From NCBI GenBank assembly GCA_963932465.1, contig OZ010790.1, forward strand, positions 345,861,087 through 345,925,086: 64,000 bases of DNA. The letters are read 5' to 3'. How positions within the stretch are numbered: the stretch's first letter is position 1; every line of letters starts with the position of its first letter. Made by a program: the position numbers and the translations under genes. Under the pieces are notes generated by a model. The model was not told the DNA's origin and made no database searches. It saw only the letters and a program-made list of their open reading frames with translations. The stretch comes from Maratus speciosus (taxonomy: Eukaryota > Arthropoda > Arachnida > Araneae > Salticidae). Shown here piece by piece: positions 12,401 to 27,996 of the stretch.

Positions 12401-15400
12401 TGGTAATTTTGGTTGCGGACATCTAAGAGGGTGGTTTCCGAAATTCAATGATTTATTTGAAACAATGCGATACTTATATCTCCTTGTTAAATGCATCCCA
12501 TTCAACTAACCTATATATCTTTACAATCCTCATGATGGGCATAGATTGTCATTTTATTTTAGCACTGAGATAGCCGAATTTTGAATTATTAACATATATG
12601 AGATAGAAGAAAGTTTTCGGATTGGCACATCCGACTAGTTTAGTTATGAATTGAACATCGTTCTTACACTTGAGAACAAATAAAATTCAAGCACTTTTGA
12701 AGAACTTATTTAAATATTTTCAAAAACTGTTTAGATATGCACAATATTACGTGCATTAATATGGCGTTAGAATAAGTATAATACACAAGATAAGGTATTT
12801 CGCCAAATCGTTCGTCTATTTCAAAGAATACTTATCAATTTTTTAAAAAAGTTTTAGTATTAGATATTTTCGAGACAACATATTAGAGAATTTTTAAAGA
12901 ATAAAGTATTCTAACTTAGTAAGGTACATCTGTACCATGGAAAGAAATTTCGTACATCATAAAAAATTAAGAAAACACAGCTTAATGTTTTTTAGAAGAA
13001 AAAAAGAGACGTGACTGAAAACAGCCATCAGTTGTTACGACAGCAATGGATGAGGTCATCATAACCGAACAATACCCCATTCAAACGGAAAAGCGTGGTA
13101 ACCCGATTACAGAATATAACCGCTGTTATATTGATAATATCATTCAATCTTCCGTAACCTGGTAATATTTTTTAAACAGGGAACCTTACTATGTTTTTAG
13201 AGGCTGTAAAACCTGAATTGGGGTTGGCGGGCGTAGCTTGCAGGAGGTAAAGCCCCCTAGTTATTATATATTTTTAATTTTCAAGCACAATGAACTTTTT
13301 TTTTCAAGCATTTTTCATATTTTCTTTCCAAAACGTATTTATATGCACTTTATATTTATTCTGATCTCTCTTTTTACGCTTCAAATTTAATAAATAAAAT
13401 CAAAGACTAAAGAAAATAAAAATAAAAAATATATTGCAATTCATCAGACATACAAGTAAAAATTACATAAATACATTTAATACAATTAAAAAAGCAAACG
13501 TTTCGAGGTAAATTTTAGCCCCTTATCAGTGCAATAAGTAACATTCAAATGACCAGAAAACTATGTATCATGTTTACAGTTAAAAATTATTAGCAGTTAA
13601 AATTAAAGAAAGTATAAAAAATATCAAAGCAATGCTGTGTATTCAGGTGGTGCTGTGTACTGAGTGTTATTTATTGCACTGATGAGGGGCTAAAATTTAG
13701 CTCGAAACGTTTGTTTTTTTTTAATTGTATTAAATGTATTTATGTAATTTTTACTTGTATGTCTGATGAATTGTAATATATTTTTTATTTTTAAATCGTA
13801 TATCAGACGTTAAACAATTATTTATTTTAACTAAAGAAAGTAAGTTATTCAATTTTTTTTAAAAATCAAATGAAAAACAGTATCAAGTTAAGTAAGGAAC
13901 ACAAATTCAAATTCTTTTAATTTCTCATGTACGAAAGTAAAAATGAACAGCAATATACACTAATTTTAATTGCTAAATGGCGTAAATTAAAACTTTAAAA
14001 ACAGTAAAAATAGTTACTCAGTGGTTACGAAAACAAAAATAAACATCTAAGTAAAATAAAAAATAACGTGCATAATATGAAAGAATACGTGGAAATTTGA
14101 ATGATGGCGTTTCATAGACCGTGCAATTTTAGAATATTTTTATTTATTTGTTTTGAAAATAACTCGGGTAGTGTCGAAACAAATAAACAGTTAAATATAG
14201 GGTACAGTGCCCCAAAAATTTCATCTCCTCTCCTAATTTCGTCCCCTTAAGTTCTCCGCTTCTACGAAAGTGGTGCCACTTATGACGCAAGGCACAGGGG
14301 ACGGAAGGTGAAAGGTGTCAGGATTGAAAGTTTCGTTCGCCAAAACGCATGCATAAATTAAAGACGGCGAATTTCCTATTTTTAGAAGACATGAGTTACG
14401 ATGTTTGTAGAACATTATTCACTGTACTGTAAGTATTTATTTCTTATTCACTGCATGCATTTTACGTTGGTAAGATGCTAACAGTAGCATACAGTGAGTT
14501 TTAGGACACTCAATTCATCTTACGGGAACTGAAGCTCCGTCATATTGGGAAGTAGCGTGGTCCCAATTTGGTCCCCCTTGGAGTTCTTATTTTTGTCCCG
14601 GGGACGAAATTAGGAATGCTTTTTCTTGACACTTTTTTCATTCCCCCCCCCCCCCTCATATTTGGATGGCTAATGTTTCGTTATGTTATTATTCCACTGA
14701 TATAATTTATACATTTATTTGTGCCTTACTTTAATGTAAATTAAATTACTTACTCATTTAGAAAAAATTGTGATTTAGTTATAAGTTAAGCCTCGGCATA
14801 TTGGATTTTTTTGGGGGGACGAAATTGGGACCATTTTTTTTCCTTTGAATTTTTTAGATACTTTGAAAAAACAATTTTTCTCATTGTTAAAATTTTTTGT
14901 ACGATATTTGCCTATGTTTCTATGTGCGTGGATAGTTAGTCTATCTAAAATCCAAATTTGGTAGATTTTCGCTGAAAATTACAACTTCCAAGGGCCTAAA
15001 AGTGACTGAGGGACGATAATAGGGCACCTTACTCTACCTATTTTTACTGCTTTTAAAGTTTTAATTTACGCCTTTTAGCAATTAAAGTAAGTATATTATT
15101 ATAAGTGTTTATTTGTTATATATTCAGCAATGTACAAACAAAAGTATATAAAAATGTACAAGTATACAAATATACAGCATAGAAATTATAGGAGGAAGTA
15201 AATACATGTGAAATTTCATTTCAACTTTCACATTTTTGGTTTTTTAAAAAAAGAACACGAAATGTTTTTATAAATTCGTTATTTGAATGAGATATAAATT
15301 TAATAATGAATTAAATGATTCAGAAAGAAATATTTTTCATCCTTTTCAATAGAAAATTAGAAAAATAAATCGAATTTATGCAAAATCCATAAAAATAAAA

Positions 15401-18400
15401 ATTTATAATTCGTTTGAGAAACTCCAAAAATTGTATTATTGTTCTGAGCAGATATAATCGGCATACAAAATATTGAGTATATACTAAATGTCATAGAATA
15501 ATCTTTGATTAACATATGCAGTGTAACTAAAGCAACACACAGACTTTGCTTTAGATATTGAATTTCCTATACGAAAAAACAGTACAAAAAAAATCCATAA
15601 GCTGCTGTCAAAAGAAGTTTAATACATTATTTTGTTCCTAATATATTTTTTTAACTAGAATGTTTATAAAAAAATTTCATAATAAAAGTGAATGGAGTAA
15701 TAATAAATAATATTCCACAGTTCAAGCCTCAAGATGGAGCTTCTATCAGAGTTTGCTTTACAAGATCATACAGCTCTTTGTTAGAGGGTAAAAATGAAAA
15801 CTGCAAAGATTCTACGGGTAAGTATTTCTAATTGCATTTGAGTAACCTCTAGTAATTTTATACTTATCTTTAGCCATTTAATAGAACTTCATAAGGACAG
15901 AAAAGTTAATAGATATATATATATATCCATTCGAACACAAAAAGATGCTGCAAATTTATTATAGAGAACAGGCAAATAATATCTATATTATAAAGTAAAA
16001 ACCTGTCAATGAGTAACGTAACGTCATATTGTATTTTTAATTGTATTTGAATAACCTGTAGTAATTTTATACTTATCGTTACTCATTAAGTAGAACTTAA
16101 TATGTCCAGAAAAGTAAAAAATAATAATTGGTACTTTCCATTAGAAGACATAAATATGCTGCGAATTTATTATAAAGAAAAGTCAAATAATATTTACAAA
16201 TTTTACATCGTTAAACAGAAAAAGATTGAACTTTAAAGTGTTATTTGTTTGAAAACTGAATCTCAATTTCCGGATATTTTGTTATGATTTTAAAAATAAT
16301 TTTCAAGCATTAATATTTTCAAATCTGCAGGCATTAAATTACGGAAGAACAATCTGTTGTCACTTAAAATAACGTAAATAATTCAGCATTTGTTTGTTTC
16401 CGTGTAAAATTCGGTAAATAAATTACTAAACAAAATGATAACTTCCCAAATAAATAAAGAAATTAAAACACGAATTTAATAGATATGTAATCGAACTACG
16501 CGCTTAAACAGTGAAATGATCGAAATTACAAAGGTTGCCCTATGCTGTATTTCCTATGAAATGTAAACTTATTTTTGAAAATATATAATGAAATGTTTCG
16601 CCATTGACCGCTGGCATGTGGCTAATACGAAAGTACCAAAAATTCATTTTGGTGTAGTTGGTGAGCAATCTAATAAAATACACTAAATGTAAAAAATCCA
16701 TTAGAGTTTTGAATTAAAAAGATTTTCATCTATGTTTTGTACACAGGGTGATATATCGAACATCTTTAACCCGGGTAGCCGGATTTGGATTACCTGTTAT
16801 TATAAAAACAACAACAACAACAACAAAAATGTTTTGGCGAGCTTTTCATAGAACATTACTGGCCATTCCATCTCCATGTTAAAAATTTCAGTGCTTGTAA
16901 ACATAGTGTCTTTCTTATCGTTAAGGGGACTTTCTACATTAGGAGACAAAAAAAAGCACTTTTTTATGATTTTTTTTATAGAAAACTTTTTGAAATTTTA
17001 ACAGTTTATTGTAAATATCTTAAGCTATACACAAGAATTTTTTTTATTAGATTTTGTTGCTTCTACTCTAAGTTATAAACAAATATGTTCAACTGTTTGG
17101 AAAATTTCGTCTGGACGGTGGGCATGATAGCGCCTTGTAGAATTATCTGAAAAAAAGTTATGTAATGGCTGATTAAAAAAAAAAAAATTTGTTAAAAAAA
17201 ATTCGTTCTTTTTTGTTAATAACTTTTTTTTAATAATTTTAGTAAAAGCTTTAATTCATATCGAAGGCAATTAAATAATCTTTTATTAAAAAAAAAAATC
17301 AAGATGATCCATTGAGTAGTTTTTTTTTTTTATCTTGCCCACCGTGCCAAAAAATGTGGTTGAACATATTTGTTTATAACTTAGAGTAGAAGCAACAAAA
17401 TCTAATAAAAAAATTCTTGTGTATATCTTAAGATATGTACAATAAACTGTTAAAATTTCAAAAAGATCCATCATGCAGTTTTCTTACAAAAAAGGTCATA
17501 AAAAAGTGATTTTTTTTTTGTCCACTAATGTAGAAGGTGCCCTTAATTTCTCGTAATATAAGATTTCTTTCCACAGATGGCGATTTTGAGAAAAGTTTAA
17601 TATATTTAGAAATATGAATATAACTACTGACTGTGAGTAAATGAGGTGTTGAGAACCAGAGTGGACTATCCCACATTTTTGTGAAAAATGAGTTCGAAGT
17701 GTCAAAGAATTGTATGTCATGTTAAGTATCGACTGTATCATAAATTTTATTAATTTCGAAACTATTCAACTGATTGAGCCAGTTTAACAGATGGTCCATC
17801 GTAAGTTGGATATCAATTTACCAGTGCAAGAGTGGATCAAGTGGCTTGGTTCGCGATGGCACTGCCAACACAATAACCGTTATACTTGCAGAAGAAGTTT
17901 GGTGTCTGTTAGCACTGGCAGAACTGGCTTAAAAAAATTCACCAAAAATTTCTACAAATTTTGGGAAGCATAATTCTCGAAATCGAAACTAGCGAGGTTG
18001 GTCCACTCTGGTTCCAAACGCCTCATATGTGAGACGTTTAGAATACAAGTGCCTAAATCCAAATAATAAAAAAATTCTGAAAAATGGTTTAATAGCATTT
18101 GCCGATATGGTATTTTTTTTTTTCGGAAACATGTGTATAACCTGTAGTCCATGAAATTTGCTATCTATTTTATAATTTCATATTTTAATTTTACAATAAA
18201 ACTAGTCCATGAAATTTGCTATCTATTTTATAATTTCATATGTTAACTTTACAATAAAACTTGTAAAAACAAAAACGGTAAGGGACTGAAAAAAATCCGT
18301 TTTAGACAGGTTTCCGTCTTGGGGGAGATATAATTGAATTGTATTCCTGCGGGCGGAATCATCGAACTGTTCCGTTAACACAGCATTCCGTTGGTATTCC

Positions 18401-21400
18401 TGCGGTTGGAATCATCAAATTGTTCCGTTAAAGCGGCATTCCGTTATAGAGAGGTTCCCGTTTTTACAGGTTTTACTGTATTTCTTTTTATTTTATTTGC
18501 TTTTTAATGGGTAAATGTTTAAAAAAAAAGTATTTTATATAATGCTATTTTATGTATTTCTACATTTTATCAGTCGTATACATTTTTTTTTTTTAAATAT
18601 CCTTTTGGTTTATTATGTTCCATGTGTTGCAGGAGGAGAAATAGATTTTTACACATCGAATCCTTGTTACAGTAAGTATAAATTATCTCGTCATCAAATG
18701 TTAATTTCATTGCTTATTTTAATGAGTAAAATAAAAATAGACTTGCCGCTAAGTGGATGGCAATATATTTATATATAATTTTTAATTTTAACATAAAAAC
18801 AAAAATGCATATTTCGCACTTTTCAAAATCCACTGTCTCTTTAAGAGCCATTTGTGGAAACAGCAACTTAAGTTCCATATAGTAGGCTTGCATTATGTAA
18901 AATGCAATTGCATAGGACACAAGGACTAATTACCGCACATGCCAACTAGGCCGATGCCTTGGGGCCACCACTGACGAGGGTTCCAGAATAAGTAAGATAA
19001 TTCGTAAAAATGCAGTTTTTTGCAATGATTTGTTCAAGAAAAAAAAAAAAAAAAGATTTTGATTAACTTGACAATTATATCGTAATATTTAATGATCTCT
19101 GAATACTCCCCCACAAAAATTCTACTATTATTTTGATTTGAGGAGGCCGTCGAAAAGTTGCTAAACATTGGCTCCCCAATCAACCTTAATCGGGCTGTGA
19201 TCGGACACACCAAAAGAGGCAGTTCCTTGTTGCTATTACTAGAAGAAAGTACTCTTGCCAAGCTTAGGCGAAAAAATTGTCAATGAGCAAGAAGTTGAGT
19301 TTTTGGCGTCAAATTTGAAAGTTGTGAAGTGTTTATAGTATCGTTCAATTAGAAGTCGCTTCGTCCCCCAAAAGAACCTATTATGAGAATGCCAAAATTT
19401 TCTTTGAGATAAAGTTTCATACTAATTTGCTTTCTACAGCAATCAAACCTTGTTCCACTATGTACGTTACCAAATTCTTTTACATTACGACCACATTACC
19501 GCTATGGAAACACCTCATATTAATTTATGATCACCCAGTACACTGTTTTAATATTTAATTTATATATTACAACTCTAGAAGTTAGTAAACGTTAGTAGAA
19601 ATATTGAATGCAGTAGAACCTCGCTACTCCGATAGTCCTGATTATCAGAACATTAATTAAAAAAAAAAAAATGAAGAGACTTGGTAGGGGAAAAAAATAG
19701 TATTAAAAACTAATAATGTTTTTTAGGATGCGCTTTGTGTTATTTTGACAAAAAAAAAAAATGTATGAAAAAAAAAACATCATCAACATATAAACAATTT
19801 GAATGAACTGATTAATGCATACCCGATTAATATTACTCATCTTCGCCTGTGAATTAATGGATCGTCAGCTCGTAATTTTCAACCTCTTTCGCCTTCTCCT
19901 TTTTTTATTTTGTTTATATGTTGCATTTCAGAATAGTCTGAAATTTTGCATATTCAAACAGGTAGTGACCCCAATTAGTTCAGATTAGCAGAGTTTTACT
20001 GTATTGCATTTATTTTATTTTATTTATTTATTTATTTGGATTTTTTGTATTTTTTTATAGCAAGAGAATAATGATGCATTACGAAAACTCATTTCAAGAA
20101 GGAGTTTTTACTGAAGCAATAATGAAAAAATAAACGGTTAAGTACGAGTATTACTCGCGTAAGATTTCGTACAATAATATCTTAATTAGTAACTGTATTA
20201 TTACAAAATAAAAAATCGTTGCTAAAAGAATAACAAGGCTTTGTAAAAAAACAATACAACCTAGGGTTGGGTATAGCTGTATATACTAGAAAAGTATAAA
20301 TGGATATACCATGAAAGTTCAGAGAGATATGAAGCCTAAATAGTATTAAATATTGATATTCTGTACAACTCTTTTTTTTTTTTTATCTTATTGTAATCTG
20401 TTTATGATGAACTTCATTCGGTGCTGACAATAAAAGTAGTGCATATTTAAACTTCATTTGGCATTTCATAACCCCAAATTCAGCGTAATAATAATCTTTC
20501 CTTTTTACAGTGTGCCTAAAACAAAACCCTTTTTCAAAGTTTAAACTAGATATTGTGCTAAGCAAGCGTCGAAAGGAGGTCGCAAAGTTGCAATGACGCC
20601 TTTGACCGTGCCGCGTTTTCTCCATACATGTTTTTAATTAACCTTTAAAGACACGGGTGGCGTATTGAGAGAGTCACTCAATGCAAACTCGTCGAGAATC
20701 TCATAGTATTTATCTGATTAATTCTAATTAAATTAGTCTGTTTTTAACAGTTTGACGTTTATTGCTTTTATACTATTGCTGAGTATTCTATTACACAAGT
20801 ATATCGTTAAATGTTGTTATTTACGCTTTATAAGCCGATGGCGCATAGAGTACGCCTCCCATGTTTTTATGTATGTATAAACTGTTCGTGTCTCTAAGGA
20901 TTAATATCTCGGCTAATTACCGAGAATTGTTTTTCGGAAGTCATTGTCAACAGTCCTTTTATACTTCTGCTATGATAGGTACATCCAGCGCTCCCCAATT
21001 CCTTTGCTGAACGCCCACAAATCGAAAATTTTGTGTAACAGGAAAATGCAATTTTCTCAAAAACTAGGTGACCTAGAGTAATCGCTACAGTTTTCCCGAA
21101 AGGTTTAAATTAACTTCTACTACCCCTAATTTTTCCATAATTTTAGTTTCAGTAGATTAGGAAATAGAGTGTGGGGGGGGGGGCATATTTTTGCCTTACA
21201 TTTTCGGCGATATCTCTGAAAATATAATTTCTAAAATTAAAATAAATTTATTTTTGAGTTCGGCGTTAAGAAAGTAAGCAACATAATTAGCCCCCCTACA
21301 TTTTCCCTAAATATATTTGTGAATGGATAATAATCTATAAATATGTGGGTCAATAGCCTTTATTACTTCAGCGAATTTGAACTTTCCACGTTCCATAGTT

Positions 21401-24400
21401 TACGAGTAAAATGGCTGTGACAGACAGACACAGGAGTGATCTTATAATAGTTCCGTTTTTTAAGTACGAAACCCTAATAATAATAATAATAATAATAATA
21501 ATCAGTTTAAGAAATGTAAGAAAAATTAGTTATTTCTATTCAATAAATGTACGTTTTTCTTATTGTTTTCTGGTTTTTCTTTTTAGAAAGAACTATATTT
21601 AACTGTAATCCATTTTATTTTTCCGTTGAAGCAAAGAAATCACCCACAGCTACATGTCAAAGTAAGTTTTATTCAAGTTTATTGTAACTTACAGCATACA
21701 AGAAACTCCGACTTATTGTGTGTAATTATATTTTGGAACCAAATTTAACAGAAGTATACAATGCATTCATTAATGATTTTTTTTTTTTATGTATAACGTC
21801 TAGCACTGAGATTCCAGAAAAAAGTTTATTTAATTATTACAGTTTTCAATAACAATCACTTAGGGTCTGTGCATATATAACGTTATCATTTTAGGGGGGA
21901 GGGGGTCTGGCACTTGATATCGTAAGATAACACAGGGGGGAGAGTGGTTTGCTTTTTGATAACGTTATCATTTTTGATCCAACTAAACTTTTCTTTTTTC
22001 AGAGATTTTTTTCTTTACGTCCAAATAGTCTGTTACCTTTATTATTATTATTATTTTTATAGGTTTTTATGAAAATTCAAAGCTATTATTAAAGCAATTA
22101 AATATTTATAAAATCATTTCATTCCAAAATTTGGAATAACCCAAAGTTTGAAATTCCTGTTCTACTGTCATTTACGCATATAATTCGTTGTTAGAGAAAT
22201 TAGGAGCATAATACTTGATATGATACTTACCTTTACCAGTAAAGAAAGACTAACAATGTTGTCCACTGTTTTGTTGTTAACCTTTTAATCTCCCTGGGCA
22301 TGGGGCAAATGCAAGAACACAATATTCCTTTTGAATGCATTATGTAACAATAAGCTATTATTAAATACTTTTAAATAGTATCTAACTCTTTTAGATGTTA
22401 TTCAATGTAAATTTATTTCATTTATTGATATTTTATTGACTTCTTGAATCTGGAAAGTATGCAACTAATAAATGTGTATTCATATGTGTATATCACTGCA
22501 AGAGTATAAAAAGAAAGAAAAAGAATCTAAAAATAAAATATTTTTTTTGACATTGATAGCGATATCAACAGGAGGGGGTGGGGGTTCGACGAATGATAAC
22601 GTATGATATCGTAAGGGGAGAGGGGTCCAAAATTAGCAAAATGTTGATAACGTTATATAAGTATAGCCCCTTATGGATAAATGCTTACCTTTTTAAACAT
22701 CTTCGTTTTCATGAACACATTCGGTGAGTGCATTTTCATCACTAATCTTATAAAGTCAGAGTAAACCATTATTATTGATAGTAAAGAAACAGAACAATTC
22801 CACAGTTATTTTTAAGAGGACAAAAACCGGAACCGTACTGAAATATTTTAACTGGACTGGAACGATAACCAGAACAAAACATATTACGTTCAAACCCATT
22901 CGAACGGAAATTGCATCATTTTTAGAAAATTATCATGTTTTCAATTATTTATAATGCCTCAAATAATAACGAAAAATGAATTTCAGTCATTGACAACATT
23001 TTGTAAAATTGTTGAAATGCCCTTAATAAATTTTTCAGTAACATCTGTAATTAGAGATATGTTAAATTACATTTCACATAACATTCCCGTTTTCCCGTAC
23101 AATAACCCTCAGTGTTGTAGTCGTAAAAAAAAGCAGTGAGAATACGCTATAGGCAGAGGGTATACGCTAGAGTCATAAACTTCAATGTTAGGGTATAAGC
23201 TATAGCTTTATTTGAGAAACAGAGGGTATACCAAGCTTCTTAAAAAAATCAGAAGGTATACGGCGTATACCTGCGTATATCCTCCACTAGATCCCTGATA
23301 ACCCTGCACGTATTCTAACATTCCACCTCATTAATATTTATCTTCGAGATTGCCGAAGATAAGGATGCAATTCCCAGCCGATTTTAAATCACTTTGGAGC
23401 AAAATAAATAAATTAATTAAAAACTTTAAAATATTATTTTTTGGTTGCTTAAATTTGTTCGGATATGGTGTAATCATGATGGGATGATGATCATGAACCA
23501 AAGATATTCATGAATTAAATGTCATGGGATATAACACTTTTTGAAAACATTGGGGCTTTAAACATGCATGGAAAAATATGATCAACAAATATTAATACAC
23601 TTTCGCAAAATGTAGCATTATTAAGCTTAAGCTTATACAAAACATTATTAATGAAATTTGCAGATATTGAAACATACACTTCTCCACTGCTGTTCAAGCC
23701 GCGGAATGAGGTGAGAATTTTAATTTCTCATGTTTTCATACACAAGGTTATTGCTGGTTGCTATTTAACAACCGCATTTCTAAGTCATTTCACCTGTGCT
23801 TATGCAAAAGGTACTATCTCAATTGCCATTTCTGATCTCATCAATAATTGTCTTATATATCATATAAAATTAATGTTTTCGGATAAATAATGGTTAGCAC
23901 AGTTATAAATATATTAATGGTTAGCACAGTTATAAAATATAACAAATTGAAATTTGTTTTTTAAATGGCAGATTCCCTATCATTTTTTGAAATAAGTAAA
24001 ATATAAACCATAGCGATAGCCCGCGTGTACTTTGACGCCTTCGTGAATCATGTTTCTTTTCTATCTATACGATAAATTTAGGTTCCGATGTGAAGTGAAT
24101 TATAGACGTAGCCTAATGTCATAAAATGAACATTCTATATAATATTCTGACCCCGCCAACCGGCTCAATAAAGGCATATAAGCTGCTTTTGTCAGCAGGG
24201 TTTACCAATTTACTTATTTATTTAATAATTTAAGCCATATTTTTTCCCGTAACTATTTTCGTATCTTTTTCAATAAAAAAAGGACAAAGCATATAGGCCT
24301 TTGATTTATAGTACACATCCTCTTAAGTTCATTGCTCAATTTCAGAGTTAGAGGAAATGAATCAATATTTCAGAATAAAATCTTAATTAATTTTTTTTGT

Positions 24401-24649
24401 TATTATGAATTTGTATTATTGATATTCATTAAAATTGGAATTTTTGTATAAAGTTTTTTTTTTTTTTTTTTTTTTTACATAAGGTGTAATTGAATAATGT
24501 ATGTTTTACCGTTAAAGTTGAAATTTAAACGAGTTTCTTAACTTACATTTTAATTAAATATTCATAACTATGTTTTATGAAATGGTGTTTTTTATTTTTT
24601 TCACCTCTAGATATTTTATATCAGTGTTAAAGTAGAAATTTATTTATAT

Positions 24650-24684
<35 letters not shown>

Positions 24685-27600
24685 AGTATTAGAAATATAC
24701 ATTTTTTGACGACAATTCTGCATCTTGATAAATTTATACACATATAAACAAAATAAAACCAAAGTATGTAAAAATATATGCACATCTGCAATTCTTTATT
24801 ATCTGGACACTACTAATTGTTAATTAACTAGCTGACCCGCCTGGCGTTGCAAGAACCCGTGATGAACGAACCTTAGATTTGTATGATTCAATATCGTTAG
24901 CTCAATTTTATCTAAATTTATATTTTAAAATGAAAAAATCGCGAAAAAATATTTAATTGAAGGTACATGCTATTTTGCATAATTTGATTTTTGGAGTCTA
25001 TGCGTACCGAAAGCGAGCGAAACCGCAACAAAACACTCAGGTTTTTATTAATTTCGCGGACATTTTTACACATTTTATTTTGTAAAAAATATTTCTACCC
25101 ATCTGAACGTTTCAAAAGTTTCATAAGAGATGCAAATATGGCCTATTTAAATGCTCCAAAAAGATTGCGTTAAAATAAGGACGTTGACTAAAATAAGAAA
25201 TTAAGAAATTTGCTTAAATTACTATTCGAAATAAGTGGTTAGTTCAACCTAAAAAAAGTTCTCCCCCGAGTGGCTAAGTGGGGGGAGGGGCACAGGAAGT
25301 GCATAATAACATGAATAAGTGGTCACAGGGCTTTCTAACGATATATTACATTAGGGTTGTCGCCAAAATTTAATCGGCAAAATGAGGGGGCCCCGGAGCC
25401 CCTCCCCTCCTCACATTCAACGCACCCTCATTTTTTTAAAATTTTTTATTATGTGTTATAAACTATCTGAAAGTTTCAAATAGATCGGTTAGTTAGTTTT
25501 CCGAATTTTAACAAATTCGCGTTCATTCTTTATTTTATCAAAACATTTCTTTTCCTTTTTAGAAATCGTTTTTTTTATATAAAACAAAAAGTTTTGAATC
25601 AAATTTTTTGAAATTTACATCTTTTTAATTAGCGTCCAAAGATAGACCTAGATGCATAAGTTTAAAATCTCTAAATGCTGTATTTTAAAAAATATTGATA
25701 CATGCGAAAGAATGCTAGTCTAAAAATTATCCGTGCTTTTTGTATTCAGGATCATGTGCTACAAACACTTGTACGGTCTGTGAAATATTTCTCCAAAACC
25801 TGCATTTCTTTCGAAGGAAATAAAAGTTGTTTTTATAGATAGATTTTTCGTAGATTTTTTGACCTTTTGTATGTGAAATAATTTTTAGAATTTCTGAAAG
25901 GGGAACTTTTTTTGCGTCTGGCTGTGCAATTTTCGAGATTTTAGGCCCAGTAGATTTTAAAATTCGGCCCTTTTTAAAAAGGTCCAGTACATTTATCGCC
26001 CTAGCAGCGCTGTAATTCTACGATTTGAACACTCGTATTAACCCCTCCCCCTCTCTTCCAGTTTTCGAAAAAATATTCTGCGGTTTGATAAAAAATCTAT
26101 CCTTTTATTGAATTATGAATACTTTTCCATTCTTTTAATTTGGGGCTTTTAATTAATTTCTCAACTAATTATTCGAATTTGAAAATTCTGAATCTCGGGT
26201 GCATCATGAGACCCTTTGGGCTAGTTTCACAAAAATTTTGAGCCTCGTACGTGCCGTAGATTTTGATAGCCAAACAGACACACAGAGCGAAAATTTCTTT
26301 TATTAGTAAAGATAATACGTGACAATAATTTATAAAATTTAATTTACCTCAGCTTTATTTATTTTCTATTTCTTCTATTCATAGGTTTAAGATGCACTAC
26401 TCCACATGATGTGCAGTTCCATTTCGAACATGAAGGTTTGTATGGTATTTTCTTCCAAATTCTTAAATACTTCTCATTTTTTGATATACTTACTCTCAAC
26501 ATATGATATTTTCGGAACTTACACGTTACTTTAAAACGCAGCTTTTCCATTTAAAATTCATGAAAGATTTGATCAGATGGCGTGAATTCATAACATTTTT
26601 AACCTATAATTTTTCTCGCTGTTTAACAGCAGTATTTTTATTAGTTTTTACGTTTTATTGAGTTTAAAACGCTCGGTTTAAACGCTTTTTACGCTACTTC
26701 GCTCGGTTCAAGGAGTAGACAGCGTTTTATCTATTATATCAAATCTGTCTGCCTGTTTGTACATCATAACTACTCCTTCCAGAAAACTGAAATTTTGCGG
26801 TGAAATTAACAGCAGTTATTCGCAAGGATTCGAGAATGTCATATAAACTCTCAGAATTTTGAAATTGAATTAATATCTCCAAAGATGGCAAGTAAATTGC
26901 TGCATTGTTAAAAAATGAAAAAAAAGGGCATAGAATACCCCCAGAATATTCATTCACATGGTCCGTGATGGAAATTTTGTAATACAGTGGGTGATCGGTT
27001 AACGAACTTAATCCGTTCCAAAACAATGTTCGTTAACCGATCATAGATTTTGTATTGATTTGTATGGGAATTCAATTAATTCGTTCTTAAAAGCAAAATA
27101 GTGTATAAAAAAAATATAAATCTTTCCTTTATAATAGGGTTAATATGCGTCCTTATTTAATACGGACAGATCGTATTTTGATGGCTTTGTCCGTATCGTG
27201 GCGGATTAAAAAAAAATAAATGTCATGCCTTTTGTAAAAACTTTTAGGATTACATTCATTGACTACGGCATTAAATCGTATCAATTTATCACTTTGACCT
27301 TTCAAGAAGTCCTTAGTTCTCTAAAAGACATTGTTTACTGCAGTGTAACTACCTGATAAAGGTAAAGAAAAAACGCCAGTCGAGCACATTGCAAGGAGTA
27401 TCAACAAATATTTTATAACCTCCCGTGATTACAAATCAGAACAAAAACAGACTTCACGACCTTAAATGCATGTTATCCCACGTAAGTAACACATAATAAT
27501 AGCCCAATAGACCAAAGGTCAATAGAAAGAGCCAAATGGCAACAAAAAAAATAAATAAATAAATAAATAAAAATAAATAAATAAATAAAAACATACAATT

Positions 27601-27954
27601 CCTGAGTTGCACTATGCATTTAAGAGTTAAAAAAGAAAACACATAATTTTAGACATCGCTCAGTACTAAACATTATCCTAATAAAATATAAAATTGTTGT
27701 ATATTATATTAACTTGAAAAAAATAGTTTATAGAAATTATATGCAAGGTTGCATGCATCAGCTTTACAAAGAGGTTTTATGTTGTATAGGTTAAAAGACA
27801 AAAGTTTATTAAATATGTGATAAACACAAAAGTTGTTCTGTGATGAATATTCAACGAGAAATAATCAGCGTAAAGTTAACATGCAAACCGGTAACATAAA
27901 AACTATAAAAAGAAAACTATTTTATTCAAAAACTGGCATGAAACGGCTACGTGC

Positions 27955-27996
<42 letters not shown>

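Noticed and set aside
23664..23710. Exon-like segment (TTTGCAG, IETYTSPLLFKPRNE, then GTGAGA) between exons D and E
   Set aside because: It enters in phase 1 but exits in phase 0, so it cannot join exons D and E, both of which use phase 1. Other entry phases hit a stop or break the frame.
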